Shown piece after piece: positions 42,919-53,579 of a stretch of 64,000 nucleotides of DNA. How positions within the stretch are numbered: position 1 is the first letter of the stretch; each line of letters opens with the position of its first letter. The translations under genes and the position numbers were made by a program. This DNA comes from Hyphomicrobium sp. (GTDB taxonomy: Bacteria > Pseudomonadota > Alphaproteobacteria > Rhizobiales > Hyphomicrobiaceae), in assembly GCA_002928515.1 (NCBI GenBank), contig PERI01000002.1, positions 531,308 through 595,307 on the forward strand, written 5' to 3'. Under the pieces are notes generated by a model that did not search any database, was not told the DNA's origin, and saw only the letters and a program-made list of their open reading frames with translations.

Positions 42919-45216
42919 ATGGTCACGCGGCGCGGCGACGATCCAAGACCACTTCCCAGCGAAACGGCGCTGCGCGTGATCATGCGCCGCTTGCGCGAAA
43001 TCATGGCCGACGACGGAGACGGTCAAGACAAACTCGACGGGATCGTGCGTCAGATTGCGGGCGTGATGGTTGCCGAAGTTTGCTCGATCTATCTGAAGCG
43101 TCAGGATGGTTCGCTGGAATTGTTCGCGAGCGAGGGCTTGAATCCGAGTGCTGTTCATTCGACGCGATTAAAACGCGGCGAGGGTTTGGTCGGCAAGTGC
43201 TCGGAGCTCGGCGTCACCGTCAACGAACCTGAAGCCTCCAACCATCCAGCGTTTTCTTATCGCCCTGAAACGGGCGAGGAGATTTATCACTCGTTGTTGG
43301 CTGTTCCCATTTCGCGGTCGTCACAGGTGTTGGGCGTGCTCGTCGTGCAAAATCGCACGCCAAAAGAGTATTCCGACGAGGATGTCGAAGTTTTGCAGGC
43401 CACCGCCATGGTGGTTGCCGAAAACCTTGTGTCCGGTGCGGTCGCAGGCACGGGGGCTGCGATTGAAGTATCGCGCTCACAGCCGATGGTCATTGAGGGC
43501 GAGCCGCTATCGGACGGCATCGCGCTCGGACATGTCGTGCTGCATGAGCCGCGCATCGTCGTCACCAAGCTTTTATCCGATAATCCTGCCGCCGAAATTT
43601 TTCGCCTCGACGTCGCGTTGGAGCAATTGCAAGCGCAGATCGATGAAATGTTCCAACAGGATGAGATTTCAGTTGCTGGCGAACATCGCGACGTACTCGA
43701 AGCCTATCGCATGTTTGCGCACGACAAAGGTTGGCAGAGGCGTTTGCGTGAGGCGGTGGAAGGCGGATTGACAGCGGATGCAGCCGTCGAACGCGTGCAG
43801 AACTCAATGCGTACGCGCATGCTGCGTCAGAACGATGCCTATTGGCGCGAGCGCCAGCGCGATCTCGATGATTTGTCAGATCGGCTGTTGCGCGTGTTGG
43901 CTGGCCGGTCGGCACGCGTCGGTCATGGCGCGAATTTGCCATCGGACGCGATTTTGATTGCGCGCACCATGGGCCCGGCCGAACTGCTCGACTACGATCG
44001 CAGTAAATTGCGCGGGCTTGTTGTCGAAGATGGCTCGGCACAAAGCCACGTCGCTGTCGTAGCCAAAGCACTCGGCATCGCCGCTATCGGCCAAGCGACC
44101 GGAGTGGTCGAACGTGTCAATTCGGGCGATGCGGCGATTGTCGATGCGGTAACGGGTGAAGTGCACTTGCGTCCAAGTGCCGAAGTCATTTCTGCCTATT
44201 CCGATAAAGTGCGTTTCCGTGCGCGGCGGCAGAAACGTTATCAAGCTTTGCATGATCGCCCGGCGGTGACCAAAGACGGCGTGCGCGTATCTCTGCTGAT
44301 GAACGCTGGATTGCTCGTTGATATGCCGCATCTGGCGGAATCGGGTGCCGATGGCGTCGGCCTGTATCGAACCGAATTGCAGTTCATGTTGTCGGATGCG
44401 TTTCCGCGACTCGACAAGCAGACACAACTCTACCGCAGCGTTTTGCAGGAGGCGGGCGAGCGGCCGGTCGTGTTTCGTACACTCGACATCGGTGGCGACA
44501 AGGTGCTGCCTTATCTGCGCCAACCGAAAGAAGAAAATCCAGCCATGGGGTGGCGCGCCATCCGCATGGCACTCGACCGGCCGGAGCTGTTTCGTTTGCA
44601 AGTGCGCGCGATGTTGAAAGCGGGCGCTGGGCGGCAGTTGCGCATTATGATTCCGATGGTCACTGCCGGATACGAAATGGTTGCTATTCGGGCATTGATC
44701 GATAGGGAAAAGGCGTTTCTCACCCAGCATGGCCACACGCTGCCGTCGGAAATACTGGTGGGCGCGATGTTCGAGGTGCCCTCGCTGCTGTTCGATCTCG
44801 ACGGATTTTTGCCGCGCGTCGATTTCGTATCGGTGGGCTCGAACGATTTGGTGCAATTCTTATTTGCCGCCGATCGCACCAATGCGCGGGTCGCTAGTCG
44901 CTTCGATGTCTTGTCGCCGCCGCCGTTGCGAGCACTCAAAACTTTGGTCAAAGCTGCCAAGAAACATCGCGTGCCCGTGACTGTGTGTGGCGAGATCGCG
45001 GGGCGTCCGCTCGAAGCGATGACGTTGATCGGGCTTGGGTTGCGTTCGCTGTCGATGGCACCAGCATCCATTGGTCCCATCAAAGCGATGATTTTATCGC
45101 TCAATGCCGAGAACGTGACGGCATGCGTCGAGGATCTTCTCAAAGACGGGGCCAAAGACGTGCGCATGAGATTGCAGCAGTTTGCTGAAAATGAAGGCGT
45201 TGAAATCGACACCTGA
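42919..45216 (+). CDS. ptsP: PTS-Ntr enzyme I (PEP-protein phosphotransferase)
   Basis: EI-Ntr takes phosphate from phosphoenolpyruvate to start the nitrogen-type PTS, which tunes carbon, nitrogen and potassium responses. The 765-aa protein has an N-terminal GAF domain (residues about 20-165) that senses glutamine or 2-oxoglutarate, then the EI domain with the phospho-His motif GSAQSHVAVVAKALGIAA and the C-terminal PEP-binding barrel (GADGVGLYRTELQFM; VCGEIAGRP). The ATG at 42919 gives the usual length; a TTG at 42880 is possible. No NPr or EIIA-Ntr gene is in the window. Confidence 0.95.
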   Translation: MVTRRGDDPRPLPSETALRVIMRRLREIMADDGDGQDKLDGIVRQIAGVMVAEVCSIYLKRQDGSLELFASEGLNPSAVHSTRLKRGEGLVGKCSELGVTVNEPEASNHPAFSYRPETGEEIYHSLLAVPISRSSQVLGVLVVQNRTPKEYSDEDVEVLQATAMVVAENLVSGAVAGTGAAIEVSRSQPMVIEGEPLSDGIALGHVVLHEPRIVVTKLLSDNPAAEIFRLDVALEQLQAQIDEMFQQDEISVAGEHRDVLEAYRMFAHDKGWQRRLREAVEGGLTADAAVERVQNSMRTRMLRQNDAYWRERQRDLDDLSDRLLRVLAGRSARVGHGANLPSDAILIARTMGPAELLDYDRSKLRGLVVEDGSAQSHVAVVAKALGIAAIGQATGVVERVNSGDAAIVDAVTGEVHLRPSAEVISAYSDKVRFRARRQKRYQALHDRPAVTKDGVRVSLLMNAGLLVDMPHLAESGADGVGLYRTELQFMLSDAFPRLDKQTQLYRSVLQEAGERPVVFRTLDIGGDKVLPYLRQPKEENPAMGWRAIRMALDRPELFRLQVRAMLKAGAGRQLRIMIPMVTAGYEMVAIRALIDREKAFLTQHGHTLPSEILVGAMFEVPSLLFDLDGFLPRVDFVSVGSNDLVQFLFAADRTNARVASRFDVLSPPPLRALKTLVKAAKKHRVPVTVCGEIAGRPLEAMTLIGLGLRSLSMAPASIGPIKAMILSLNAENVTACVEDLLKDGAKDVRMRLQQFAENEGVEIDT

Positions 45217-45313
45217 CACATGCGCGTAATGCTCGCGATAGCCCTTTGACAACGCGGAGATTTTGTCCAACATAGGACAAGGGTAAGGGGCGGCACGTGA
45301 GTGCCGATTGTGT

Positions 45314-46099
45314 ATGCGTCAGAGTTTTGGGGACAGCGCCTCGCGGCGCGACGAGCAACAATTGCTCGCGTCACGTCAGCGTCACTCGCATCAGCAAGTT
45401 GCGATTTATCAAGGCGCTTCGCAAGCCTTAGTGCCTGTCCAGAACGCTGGCGAAGCAATGGCGGCGCATATTGCCGAAAGCCGAGCTGTCATTGCGCGAT
45501 ATTTTCTTGACGTGCGTGGAGCCTTGCAAATTTCGCCGCAGCAGGTGGCGGCACAACTCTCTACTCACCCCTCGGTTATCGAAGCTCTTGAAACTGGCTA
45601 CGTCGAAGTGCTGCCGCATTGGCAGGAGACCTCTGGCTTGGTCATGACCTATGCGGCATGGGCGAGGGCCGACGGTCGGCCAATTTTGGGTCTCATTGCC
45701 GAGACCCAGCGAGCTGTAGCGCAGTATGCGAACGCCTATGGTCCGCAAGACACTGAGACTGAGCCACCTGTGCAACCTGCATCGACACGGTTCAGCCGTG
45801 CGAGCGCTGTTTTATCCGATCATGCGCGCGATATGAGTGACGGTGCTATGGCGCGGATGTTCTCTCGTCCAAAACGCGCTCTTATCGGCGTTGGTTTGCC
45901 TATTTGCTTGTTGATTGTCGTGTTGAACACGTCGGCTCTTGGCAGCGCCTTGAAGCCGGTTCGGCAGGTCGCTGGAAGCCTCGGCGATTTCTTCAGCGTC
46001 CAGTTTGCGCCCGTTCAAGACGGCCTGCGCCACATCGAGGTGCGCGACCCACGGTCGCGGCGCGGGGATAAATTGCAGACGCGTGGCGGTTCGGTTTAG
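45314..46099 (+). CDS. Membrane-anchored HTH domain protein
   Basis: A 261-aa protein found between ptsP and prfA in related genomes. Residues about 60-110 hold a RodZ-like cryptic HTH domain ([35 protein letters not shown]). A single membrane helix lies near residue 195-215 ([17 protein letters not shown]). The C-terminus is short and basic. The pattern is like RodZ, a cytoskeleton-linked membrane protein, but it lacks the long periplasmic tail, so the name RodZ is not justified. The ATG at 45314 has no strong ribosome site. Confidence 0.7.
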   Translation: MRQSFGDSASRRDEQQLLASRQRHSHQQVAIYQGASQALVPVQNAGEAMAAHIAESRAVIARYFLDVRGALQISPQQVAAQLSTHPSVIEALETGYVEVLPHWQETSGLVMTYAAWARADGRPILGLIAETQRAVAQYANAYGPQDTETEPPVQPASTRFSRASAVLSDHARDMSDGAMARMFSRPKRALIGVGLPICLLIVVLNTSALGSALKPVRQVAGSLGDFFSVQFAPVQDGLRHIEVRDPRSRRGDKLQTRGGSV

Positions 46100-46152
46100 A
46101 TGCGCACCTGCCGCATAAAGCGGCATGTGAAGCGCACGAACCGGCACCCATC

Positions 46153-47232
46153 ATGGCATCTCTTCCGACATATAAACTCGACCGCCTCGTTGAACGCTGG
46201 CTCGCGATCCAAGACGAACTCAATCATGGGGTTGGTCAGGCGGTTTACGCCAAGCTGACGAAAGAATTTTCTGACCTCAGTCCTGTGGTCGAAGAAATTC
46301 AAGCATTGCGCAAGGCGGAAGCAGAGCTCCGCGATCTCGATGACATGGTCGCCGATCCATCGGCTGACAAAGATATGGTTGCGCTGGCTTACGCGGAACG
46401 CACCGATCTTGAAGCGCGCATCGAAGCCCTCAATCAGAAATTGCGCATCGCACTTTTACCTAAAGACGCTGCCGACGAAAAAAGCGCTATTCTGGAATTA
46501 CGCGCAGGCACTGGCGGCGATGAGGCCGCTCTGTTTGCTGCCGATCTGTTTCGCATGTATTCGCGCTATGCCGAACTGCGTGGATGGAAAACCGAAATCA
46601 TTTCGGTGTCGGAAAGCGACTTGGGTGGCTATCGCGAAATTATTGCATCGATCACCGGGCAGGGCGTATTTGCGCGGCTCAAGTTTGAGTCCGGTGTGCA
46701 TCGCGTCCAGCGCATTCCTGCAACTGAAAGCGGCGGACGTATTCACACATCGGCGGCGACCGTCGCGGTTCTTCCTGAGGCCGAAGAGCTAGAAGTCGAT
46801 ATTCGCGCTGAAGATATCCGCATCGACACCATGCGGGCGGGCGGCGCAGGCGGTCAGCACGTCAATAAAACAGATAGCGCGGTGCGCATGACGCATTTGC
46901 CGACCGGCATTATCGTTGTTTCGGCTGAGAAATCGCAGCATCAAAATCGTCGCTTGGCAATGGCGGTTTTAAAGGCCCGCGTTTACGATTTGGAACGCAA
47001 CAAGCTCGATGCTGAGCGCTCAGAGGCGCGCAAATCGCAAGTTGGATCAGGCGATCGCTCGCAGCGCATTCGCACATATAATTATCCGCAAGGTCGCGTC
47101 ACCGATCATCGCATCAACATGACACTCTATAATTTGGAGGAGGTGATGATCGGCAACGGGCTCGATACCTTGATCGATGCGTTGATTACCGATCACCAAG
47201 CAACGATGCTGGCCGATATGAGCGCTGCATGA
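46153..47232 (+). CDS. prfA: Peptide chain release factor 1
   Basis: RF1 ends translation at UAA and UAG. The 359-aa protein has the GGQ motif in [22 protein letters not shown] (about residue 235) and the stop-codon recognition segment just before, in the region [25 protein letters not shown]. It is followed after 31 bases by prmC, which methylates the GGQ glutamine, the usual pairing. Confidence 0.97.
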   Translation: MASLPTYKLDRLVERWLAIQDELNHGVGQAVYAKLTKEFSDLSPVVEEIQALRKAEAELRDLDDMVADPSADKDMVALAYAERTDLEARIEALNQKLRIALLPKDAADEKSAILELRAGTGGDEAALFAADLFRMYSRYAELRGWKTEIISVSESDLGGYREIIASITGQGVFARLKFESGVHRVQRIPATESGGRIHTSAATVAVLPEAEELEVDIRAEDIRIDTMRAGGAGGQHVNKTDSAVRMTHLPTGIIVVSAEKSQHQNRRLAMAVLKARVYDLERNKLDAERSEARKSQVGSGDRSQRIRTYNYPQGRVTDHRINMTLYNLEEVMIGNGLDTLIDALITDHQATMLADMSAA

Positions 47233-47263
47233 CACTTGCTGTCGTGTGGAAGGATGGTGCTCT

Positions 47264-48148
47264 ATGGTTATAAGCATGGCGCCATTCGATGCGACCGATA
47301 GCGTTCGTGTTGCTCAGTATCGCATGACCCGCGCCTTTGCCGATGCTGGTTTGCCGACACCTGAACTCGATGCGCGATTTCTGATGCAAAGTGTGATTGG
47401 GATCGACGGCACTGCCATCATCACGCATCCCGAGCGCAGCCTTGGAGATCGTGCTGAACAATTATGGCATGCCATGCGGCGGCGCTTGAGCCACGAGCCT
47501 GTCGCGCGCATCGTTGGTGAACGCGAATTTTACGGTCGCGCATTCACTGTCACTCCCGATGTGCTCGACCCACGCGCCGATAGCGAAGCGATCATCGACC
47601 TCGCCCTTGAAATCGCCAATGACAAAGGTTGGCGCGATGCCCCGCTGCGGATTGCAGATATCGGAACTGGGTCGGGTATTTTGGCCGTGACTTTGTTGGC
47701 TGAATTTCCAAAAGCCACCGCTGTTGCGACTGATATAAGTGCCGAGGCCCTGGCCGTTGCACAGGCCAATGCACGACGCCACGGGGTCAGCGAGCGCCTG
47801 ACCAGTGCGGTCACGCGGGGTCTGCAGGGGGTCACTGGCCCGTTCGATCTGATCGTTTCAAACCCGCCCTATATACCCACTGATGACATCTCGGGACTTA
47901 GTGTGGATGTACGCAATTATGATCCTTGGATTGCCTTGGACGGCGGTGCGGACGGATTGCACATTTACCGAGAAATCGTGAACGATGTCAGAAGTTTATG
48001 CAGTCTTGGCTGGGTCATTTTGGAGGTCGGCGCCGGCCAAGTTGATGATGTTTCCAGCATTTTTACGACGCTTTCGCGATTGCCCCCACGTATGCGCCAG
48101 GATCTTGGCGGACACCCAAGGGCTGTGGCGTTTGAGATACTTTGCTAA
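47264..48148 (+). CDS. prmC: Release factor glutamine methyltransferase
   Basis: PrmC methylates the glutamine of the GGQ motif in RF1 and RF2. The 294-aa protein has an N-terminal helical part, PVARIVGEREFYGR, motif I IADIGTGSGILAVTLL and the catalytic SNPPYIPTDD. The ATG at 47264 follows GGAAGGA by 9 bases. The upstream in-frame GTG at 47246 is less likely. Confidence 0.95.
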   Translation: MVISMAPFDATDSVRVAQYRMTRAFADAGLPTPELDARFLMQSVIGIDGTAIITHPERSLGDRAEQLWHAMRRRLSHEPVARIVGEREFYGRAFTVTPDVLDPRADSEAIIDLALEIANDKGWRDAPLRIADIGTGSGILAVTLLAEFPKATAVATDISAEALAVAQANARRHGVSERLTSAVTRGLQGVTGPFDLIVSNPPYIPTDDISGLSVDVRNYDPWIALDGGADGLHIYREIVNDVRSLCSLGWVILEVGAGQVDDVSSIFTTLSRLPPRMRQDLGGHPRAVAFEILC

Positions 48149-48729
48149 CACTGCTCGCGATTTCAGTTGGCGGGTACCATATAACCGGATATCATGTGTA
48201 TATTGGTTTGATTGGAAGACGTCGGCTCAAGCGAGGCCGTTAAGCCCTCTCCCGCCCGTCCTCCGCTATCAGATGATCACTGCGCGTTTCGCGGGCAGTT
48301 AGCCTCGCGAGTAGCTGAGTGTCCCCGAGACGGGTGTCTTGGAACAACAGCGCGGTGGCCTGCATCCAGACCGGATCGTTGTCAACGACGCACGGTTGAG
48401 ATCAAAATTATTCCAGTCTGCGTGCAGACAGGAACGATCAGGCGAACAGCGGGGGCTGTTGTCAGATCGAAACGGGGTGGTGGTACGACGATGGGAATGG
48501 TGCCCTGAGGTTTCGACCAGCAGGAAAGTTTTACAATCAGGGTCGCAGCTTGGCAGGGTCGCAGCTTGGGGCCATAAACATTGGGCCAGACAATTTGAAA
48601 CGTGAGTTTGGGATCTGGGGCTTGAACCAGACGACCTTTATTTTTCCAGGGTCCGAACATGATGCTCGGTCGGATATCCTGCGCATGCAACGAGCAGCTT
48701 AAGCCAACAACAGACGTGAACGGGAGCCA
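48149..48729 (+). other. 581-base gap, probably long leader of the DUF4167 gene
   Basis: No convincing gene is seen. CAGGGTCGCAGCTTGG occurs twice in perfect tandem at 48538-48553 and 48554-48569. Further hairpin-capable segments are present (for example TCTGG/CCAGA at 48614-48631). The length and structure fit a long regulated 5' leader or a separate small RNA. This is only a description; no named RNA family was recognised. Confidence 0.4.
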
Positions 48730-49761
48730 ATGAGGCAAGGTCAGCAAAATCGCCGCGGTCGTGGGCGCAATAACAACAACAATAATAATAACAATCATAA
48801 CCGCAAATCGCAGAACCCTCTGACGCGCAGTTTTGAGAGCGCGGGCCCGGATGTGAAGCTGCGGGGTACGCCGTCACATATCGCGGAAAAATACATCACG
48901 CTTGCGCGTGACGCGTTGTCGTCAGGTGATCGGGTGTTGGCTGAGAATTATCTCCAGCACGCCGAGCATTACAATCGCATCATCATGACGTATCGCGAGC
49001 AGCAGATCAGTCAGGGTGGCGTCGATCCGTTCAACGCTGGCGGCGCGCGCACGCATTCGCTTAACTCCCCGGATGGCAGCGAGGGCGAAGAGTTCTCCGA
49101 TGAGGACGGCGACGACAACAATCAGGGCAATGGTAACGGTCATGTCCAGCCACCGCAGATGATGCGCGGCGATGGTGGCGCGCAGCAGGGGGATGGACAG
49201 CCTCGTCAGTTCGACCCACCCCAGCAGCGTTATGACAATCGTCCGCAGCGTTCGGATCATCGCAACGACAACCGCTACAACAATCCGCGCCATGATCGCG
49301 GCGACAATAATCGTTACGATCGTAACGATCGTAATGACCGCCGCGGCAACGATTTCCGCGGTGATCGCCAGGATCGACCAGATCGTCAAGATCGCTTTGC
49401 TGGCAACAGCAATGATAATCGCGGGTTCCGTGAAGATCGTCGTCCGCATAATCCGTCGTTCGAAGGTCAACCCTCGGACGGCAACGGCTTCCGACGCCGC
49501 GATCGGTTTTCCAATCCAGGACATGCGAATGGAGGCGATCGCGATCGTGGTCCTGCGAGTTCTGAGCCATTCGAGCGTGAGCGCCCAGTTGCCGCCGCAG
49601 CACCTGTTGCAAGTCCGCCGCCGCCACCTGTACCGCCTGTGGCTGCTGTCGTTGAGCAGGAGCAACCTGCTTTCCTGCGTCGCCCTGTGCGCCGTCCGCG
49701 CCGTGACGATGGAGAAGCGAAACCGGCTGTAGCACCGCGTGAGCCAGCATCAGAGGAATAG
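48730..49761 (+). CDS. DUF4167 protein, RNA-binding-like, disordered tail
   Basis: A 343-aa protein with a conserved folded part at about 27-100 (LTRSFESAGPDVKLRGTP ... YLQHAEHYNRIIM) that defines DUF4167. Before it is a run of nine Asn encoded by AAC/AAT repeats. After it about 240 residues are disordered, rich in Arg, Asp, Asn, Gly and Pro (RYDRNDRNDRRGND). Such low-complexity tails are typical of proteins that bind RNA or form condensates. Conserved downstream of prmC in Hyphomicrobiales. Function unknown. Confidence 0.85.
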   Translation: MRQGQQNRRGRGRNNNNNNNNNHNRKSQNPLTRSFESAGPDVKLRGTPSHIAEKYITLARDALSSGDRVLAENYLQHAEHYNRIIMTYREQQISQGGVDPFNAGGARTHSLNSPDGSEGEEFSDEDGDDNNQGNGNGHVQPPQMMRGDGGAQQGDGQPRQFDPPQQRYDNRPQRSDHRNDNRYNNPRHDRGDNNRYDRNDRNDRRGNDFRGDRQDRPDRQDRFAGNSNDNRGFREDRRPHNPSFEGQPSDGNGFRRRDRFSNPGHANGGDRDRGPASSEPFERERPVAAAAPVASPPPPPVPPVAAVVEQEQPAFLRRPVRRPRRDDGEAKPAVAPREPASEE

Positions 49762-49768
49762 TATTTTC

Positions 49769-50569
49769 TTACTGTTGTTGGGACGAGGCTGCTTCGCTGA
49801 TCGTTACAGCGTTGCCTTTCGTTATGTAGCCGCCTTCGATGACGCGCGCGTACACACCGAAATCAGTGTGACCGTAGGTGCGTGACAAAAACGAAGGAAT
49901 TTTTTGATCCCGTAGCGCGGTTGTCGGATTGACGTTGGTTGCCGCACAGCGCTCGGTGCGTTTGAAAATTTCCAACACGGCTTCGCCAACCCGCAGCTTG
50001 TGTCCCAGCATGTCGAGTTCTGACCACGCCGGTAGCCCATCAATGATTAGGTTGGGACGAAAGCGGAGCGGATCGAGCGTTGTGCCCATTTTCGCCTCCA
50101 AGGCTCGGACGCTTTCTAGATTGATGATGTGTACGCATTTGGCGGATACATCCGAAAAGCTGTGACCGGGGCTCGCGACGATGCGCGGAGTTCCTCTCAA
50201 GCCGGTCGTGACAACGCGCGCAATGGCGGCTTCGAGTGCGGCGCGGCCCTCAGCGGTTGTGAGATCACCTCGTGCCACGTCATGGCCATCCTGATAAAGC
50301 GTCAAAACTTGCGTCGCATCATTGAAATTTGCGCGAATGGCGGCCAACTGCTCGTTGCGCATCAGCATGACGAAATGCATTTTCGGCAGATGCTTTGGCG
50401 CGTTGGGGTCAAATGGACCGGGGCCGTTCGCGAAGGCGTAAGCGCGGTCGAACGGTAGCGTTTGCTCTGGCTTCAATTCGACGCTTGCGAGCGATTCGGC
50501 GGTCAAACCCTTGATAGGATAGCGGTAGATACCTTCAAGTCGTGCGTTTGTGTTGTCGGTCATGCTCAT
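49769..50569 (-). CDS. MOSC domain-containing protein
   Basis: A 266-aa protein with a MOSC beta-barrel N-terminal part (LEGIYRYPIKGLTAESLASVEL) and the MOSC core with the Cys in ERCAATNVNPTTALRD, where molybdenum cofactor sulfur or persulfide chemistry takes place. The YcbX/mARC type is the closest, without the ferredoxin domain. It ends 7 bases after the convergent DUF4167 gene. Likely a cofactor-binding or detoxifying role. Confidence 0.85.
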   Translation of the reverse strand: MSMTDNTNARLEGIYRYPIKGLTAESLASVELKPEQTLPFDRAYAFANGPGPFDPNAPKHLPKMHFVMLMRNEQLAAIRANFNDATQVLTLYQDGHDVARGDLTTAEGRAALEAAIARVVTTGLRGTPRIVASPGHSFSDVSAKCVHIINLESVRALEAKMGTTLDPLRFRPNLIIDGLPAWSELDMLGHKLRVGEAVLEIFKRTERCAATNVNPTTALRDQKIPSFLSRTYGHTDFGVYARVIEGGYITKGNAVTISEAASSQQQ

Positions 50570-50665
50570 AACTTGATTGCGATCTTTTCAGGTAGGGCTT
50601 TTCGTTGGGCGCTGCCGACCTATATCTTACAGGCGGCCATGCTGGAATAGATGCCCACTCGGGGT

Positions 50666-50700
50666 CTTGAGCAGCGAAGCCAGCAAACATGATTTATAAA
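50666..50700 (+). promoter_or_regulatory. Possible heat-shock (sigma-32) promoter of clpB
   Basis: CTTGAG (50666-50671) matches the sigma-32 -35 core, and CATGATTTAT (50689-50698) lies at suitable distance as -10. Heat-shock control of clpB is well established. The -10 match is loose. Confidence 0.3.
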
Positions 50701-50769
50701 GTTCCGCCGTACCGGCGTTAGGCTCGTGCCTTGAGGGCGAGACTGGCGCGCTTGAGGAGGTGACGTCCC

Positions 50770-53364
50770 ATGAATTTCGATCGCTATACCGATCGCGCGA
50801 AAGGGTTTGTCCAGTCCGGACAATCTCTCGCATTGCGCGACAATCATCAGCATTTCACGCCTGAACATCTGTTGAAAGTTTTGTTGGACGACCCGGAAGG
50901 GTTGGCTGCGGGGCTCATTCAACGGGCGGGGGGCGATCCACGCACCGCGTTACAGTCGACCGAGCGCTCGCTCGCCAAACGTCCCAAAGTGTCGGGCGGT
51001 TCGGGTCAAATCTATCTGGCACCAGAAACTGCGCGCGTATTCGACGCGGCAGAAAAAGCTGCTGACAAGGTGGGCGATAAGTTCGTCACCGCAGAACTCT
51101 TGTTGCTGGCGATTGCGGGAGAAACGGCGACGGATGCTGGCCGCGCCCTGCGCGATGCTGGCGTCACGCCCGCTCAACTCAATGCGGCCATCAGCGATCT
51201 TCGCAAGGGCCGCACGGCCGATAGCGCGGGTGCCGAACAAGCCTACGATGCTTTGAAACGCTATGCGCGCGATCTGACGGAAGCTGCTGCGAATGGCAAG
51301 CTCGATCCCGTGATCGGTCGCGATGAAGAAATTCGTCGCACCATTCAAGTGCTGTCGCGTCGCACCAAGAATAATCCAGTTCTCATTGGCGAACCCGGCG
51401 TTGGCAAGACGGCGATTGCCGAAGGCTTGGCGCAGCGCATCGTCAAGGGCGACGTCCCAGAAAGCCTAAAAGATAAAAAACTTTTGTCGCTCGACATGGG
51501 CGCTTTGATTGCTGGCGCGAAATATCGCGGCGAGTTCGAAGAGCGCTTAAAATCGGTTCTGTCGGAAGTGCAGGCGGAAGCGGGCGGCATCATTCTATTC
51601 ATTGATGAACTTCACACCATCGTGGGTGCTGGGAAAAGTGAAGGCGCGATGGATGCGGGCAATTTGTTGAAGCCTGCTTTGGCGCGCGGTGAGTTACACT
51701 GCGTGGGGGCCACCACGCTCGATGAATATCGCAAGAATATTGAGAAGGATGCAGCGCTCGCGCGTCGCTTCCAGCCGATTTTTGTCAACGAGCCAAATGT
51801 CGAAGACACGATTTCGATTTTGCGCGGGTTGAAAGAAAAGTACGAATTGCATCACGGCGTTCGCATCACGGACTCAGCAATTGTCGCGGCGGCCACGTTG
51901 TCGAACCGCTACATCACAGACCGCTTTTTGCCCGACAAGGCGATCGATCTTGTGGACGAAGCATCTTCTCGTCTTCGCATGCAAGTCGATAGCAAGCCGG
52001 AAGAACTCGACGCTATCGATCGCGATCTCATGCAAATGATGATTGAGCGCGAAGCTTTGCGCAAAGAAACCGATACGGCTTCGAAGGATCGCTTGGCGCG
52101 GCTCGAAAAGTCGATTGCCGAATTGTCGGAGAGCTCAAAACTTCTCACTGCGCGGTGGGAGGCCGAAAAGCAAAAGCTAGGTTCGACGCAAAAGCTGAAA
52201 GAAGAACTTGAGCGTTTGCGAAACGAACTCGAACAGGCACAACGCAAGGGCAATCTCGCGCGAGCAGGCGAACTCGCTTATGGCGTGATTCCGGATCTAG
52301 AAAAGAAGATCGCTGGCATCGAGGCTGAGGGTGCCAAAGGTGCGATGGTGGAAGAAGCTGTCACGCCCGATCAGATCGCAGCCGTCGTGTCGCGTTGGAC
52401 CGGCGTTCCCGTCGACAAGATGCTGGAAGGTGAGCGCGACAAGCTTCTGAAGATGGAAGATGCTCTGGCCAAGCGCGTGATCGGCCAGAAGGAAGCTGTC
52501 ATCGCGGTTTCGACGGCCGTGCGTCGTGCACGCGCGGGCTTACAAGATCCTAACCGTCCGATTGGTTCGTTTATGTTTTTAGGTCCGACAGGTGTTGGCA
52601 AAACCGAGTTGACGAAGGCCCTCGGCGGCTTTCTGTTCGATGATGAAACCGCCATTCAACGCATCGACATGTCGGAATACATGGAGAAGCATTCGGTTGC
52701 GCGTTTGATCGGCGCGCCCCCCGGGTACGTCGGCTATGAGGAAGGCGGCACGTTGACGGAGGCGGTGCGCCGACGTCCGTATCAGGTCATTCTGTTCGAT
52801 GAAATCGAAAAAGCTCATCCGGACGTTTTCAACGTTCTGCTGCAAGTGCTGGACGATGGTCGCTTGACCGACGGACAGGGGCGCACGGTCGATTTCAAGA
52901 ATACGTTGATTGTGCTGACTTCGAACATCGGCTCTGACTATCTCGTCAACCAAAAGGAAGGCGAAGATACCGAACTCGTGCGAGACGACGTCATGTCTGA
53001 AGTGCGTTCGCGCTTCCGCCCTGAGTTTCTCAATCGTTTGGATGAGATCATTTTGTTCCATCGCTTGCAGCGTGCGGACATGGTGAAAATCGTCGATATC
53101 CAGATGGGTCGTCTGCATAGCTTGCTTGCCGATCGTAAGATCACGATCCGACTTGATGATAGCGCGCGCTCTTGGCTGGCGAACCGCGGTTACGATCCCG
53201 CCTATGGCGCGCGTCCCCTCAAGCGCGTCATTCAACGCTACGTGCAGGATCCATTGGCCGAGCAAATCTTGGCTGGTGGCGTAAAGGATGGCGACACGGT
53301 GCAAGTCTCGGTGCGCGATGGCGAACTGACGATCAATGGCTGGCCGGTGAAGGCTGCTGCCTAA
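50770..53364 (+). CDS. clpB: ATP-dependent chaperone ClpB
   Basis: ClpB, with DnaK, pulls proteins out of heat-induced aggregates. The 864-aa ring ATPase has the N domain (1-145), ATPase 1 with Walker [11 protein letters not shown] near residue 205 and Walker B ILFIDELH, the long middle coiled-coil (about 395-520, Glu/Lys/Leu heptads), and ATPase 2 with [10 protein letters not shown] and [15 protein letters not shown]. The ribosome site GAGGAGGTGA is nearly ideal. It stands alone with a likely heat-shock promoter. Confidence 0.97.
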   Translation: MNFDRYTDRAKGFVQSGQSLALRDNHQHFTPEHLLKVLLDDPEGLAAGLIQRAGGDPRTALQSTERSLAKRPKVSGGSGQIYLAPETARVFDAAEKAADKVGDKFVTAELLLLAIAGETATDAGRALRDAGVTPAQLNAAISDLRKGRTADSAGAEQAYDALKRYARDLTEAAANGKLDPVIGRDEEIRRTIQVLSRRTKNNPVLIGEPGVGKTAIAEGLAQRIVKGDVPESLKDKKLLSLDMGALIAGAKYRGEFEERLKSVLSEVQAEAGGIILFIDELHTIVGAGKSEGAMDAGNLLKPALARGELHCVGATTLDEYRKNIEKDAALARRFQPIFVNEPNVEDTISILRGLKEKYELHHGVRITDSAIVAAATLSNRYITDRFLPDKAIDLVDEASSRLRMQVDSKPEELDAIDRDLMQMMIEREALRKETDTASKDRLARLEKSIAELSESSKLLTARWEAEKQKLGSTQKLKEELERLRNELEQAQRKGNLARAGELAYGVIPDLEKKIAGIEAEGAKGAMVEEAVTPDQIAAVVSRWTGVPVDKMLEGERDKLLKMEDALAKRVIGQKEAVIAVSTAVRRARAGLQDPNRPIGSFMFLGPTGVGKTELTKALGGFLFDDETAIQRIDMSEYMEKHSVARLIGAPPGYVGYEEGGTLTEAVRRRPYQVILFDEIEKAHPDVFNVLLQVLDDGRLTDGQGRTVDFKNTLIVLTSNIGSDYLVNQKEGEDTELVRDDVMSEVRSRFRPEFLNRLDEIILFHRLQRADMVKIVDIQMGRLHSLLADRKITIRLDDSARSWLANRGYDPAYGARPLKRVIQRYVQDPLAEQILAGGVKDGDTVQVSVRDGELTINGWPVKAAA

Positions 53365-53420
53365 CGCGCTCGCGCGTCAGCGCATATGTTGTCGTTGAGT
53401 ATAGGTGCACTTTCAGTCGT

Positions 53421-53456
53421 AGCGTCTGCAGATATGATTAACGGTCTGCAGACGCT
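53421..53456. terminator. Perfect 12-bp inverted repeat after clpB
   Basis: AGCGTCTGCAGA (53421-53432) and TCTGCAGACGCT (53445-53456) match without error around a 12-base centre. CTTCTCATAG follows, so the T content is low for an intrinsic terminator. It may terminate clpB with help from Rho or be an operator for the gene at 53580. Confidence 0.5.
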
Positions 53457-53579
53457 CTTCTCATAGAGCGCACCGTTCGACCTTGTGCTCAAAATGTATA
53501 ATCAAAAGGCATAGTACGGTCACTTTCGCATTGATGATCGCATGGGGATCCAGATCAGTTTTGCGTATTGGGGTCGCAT

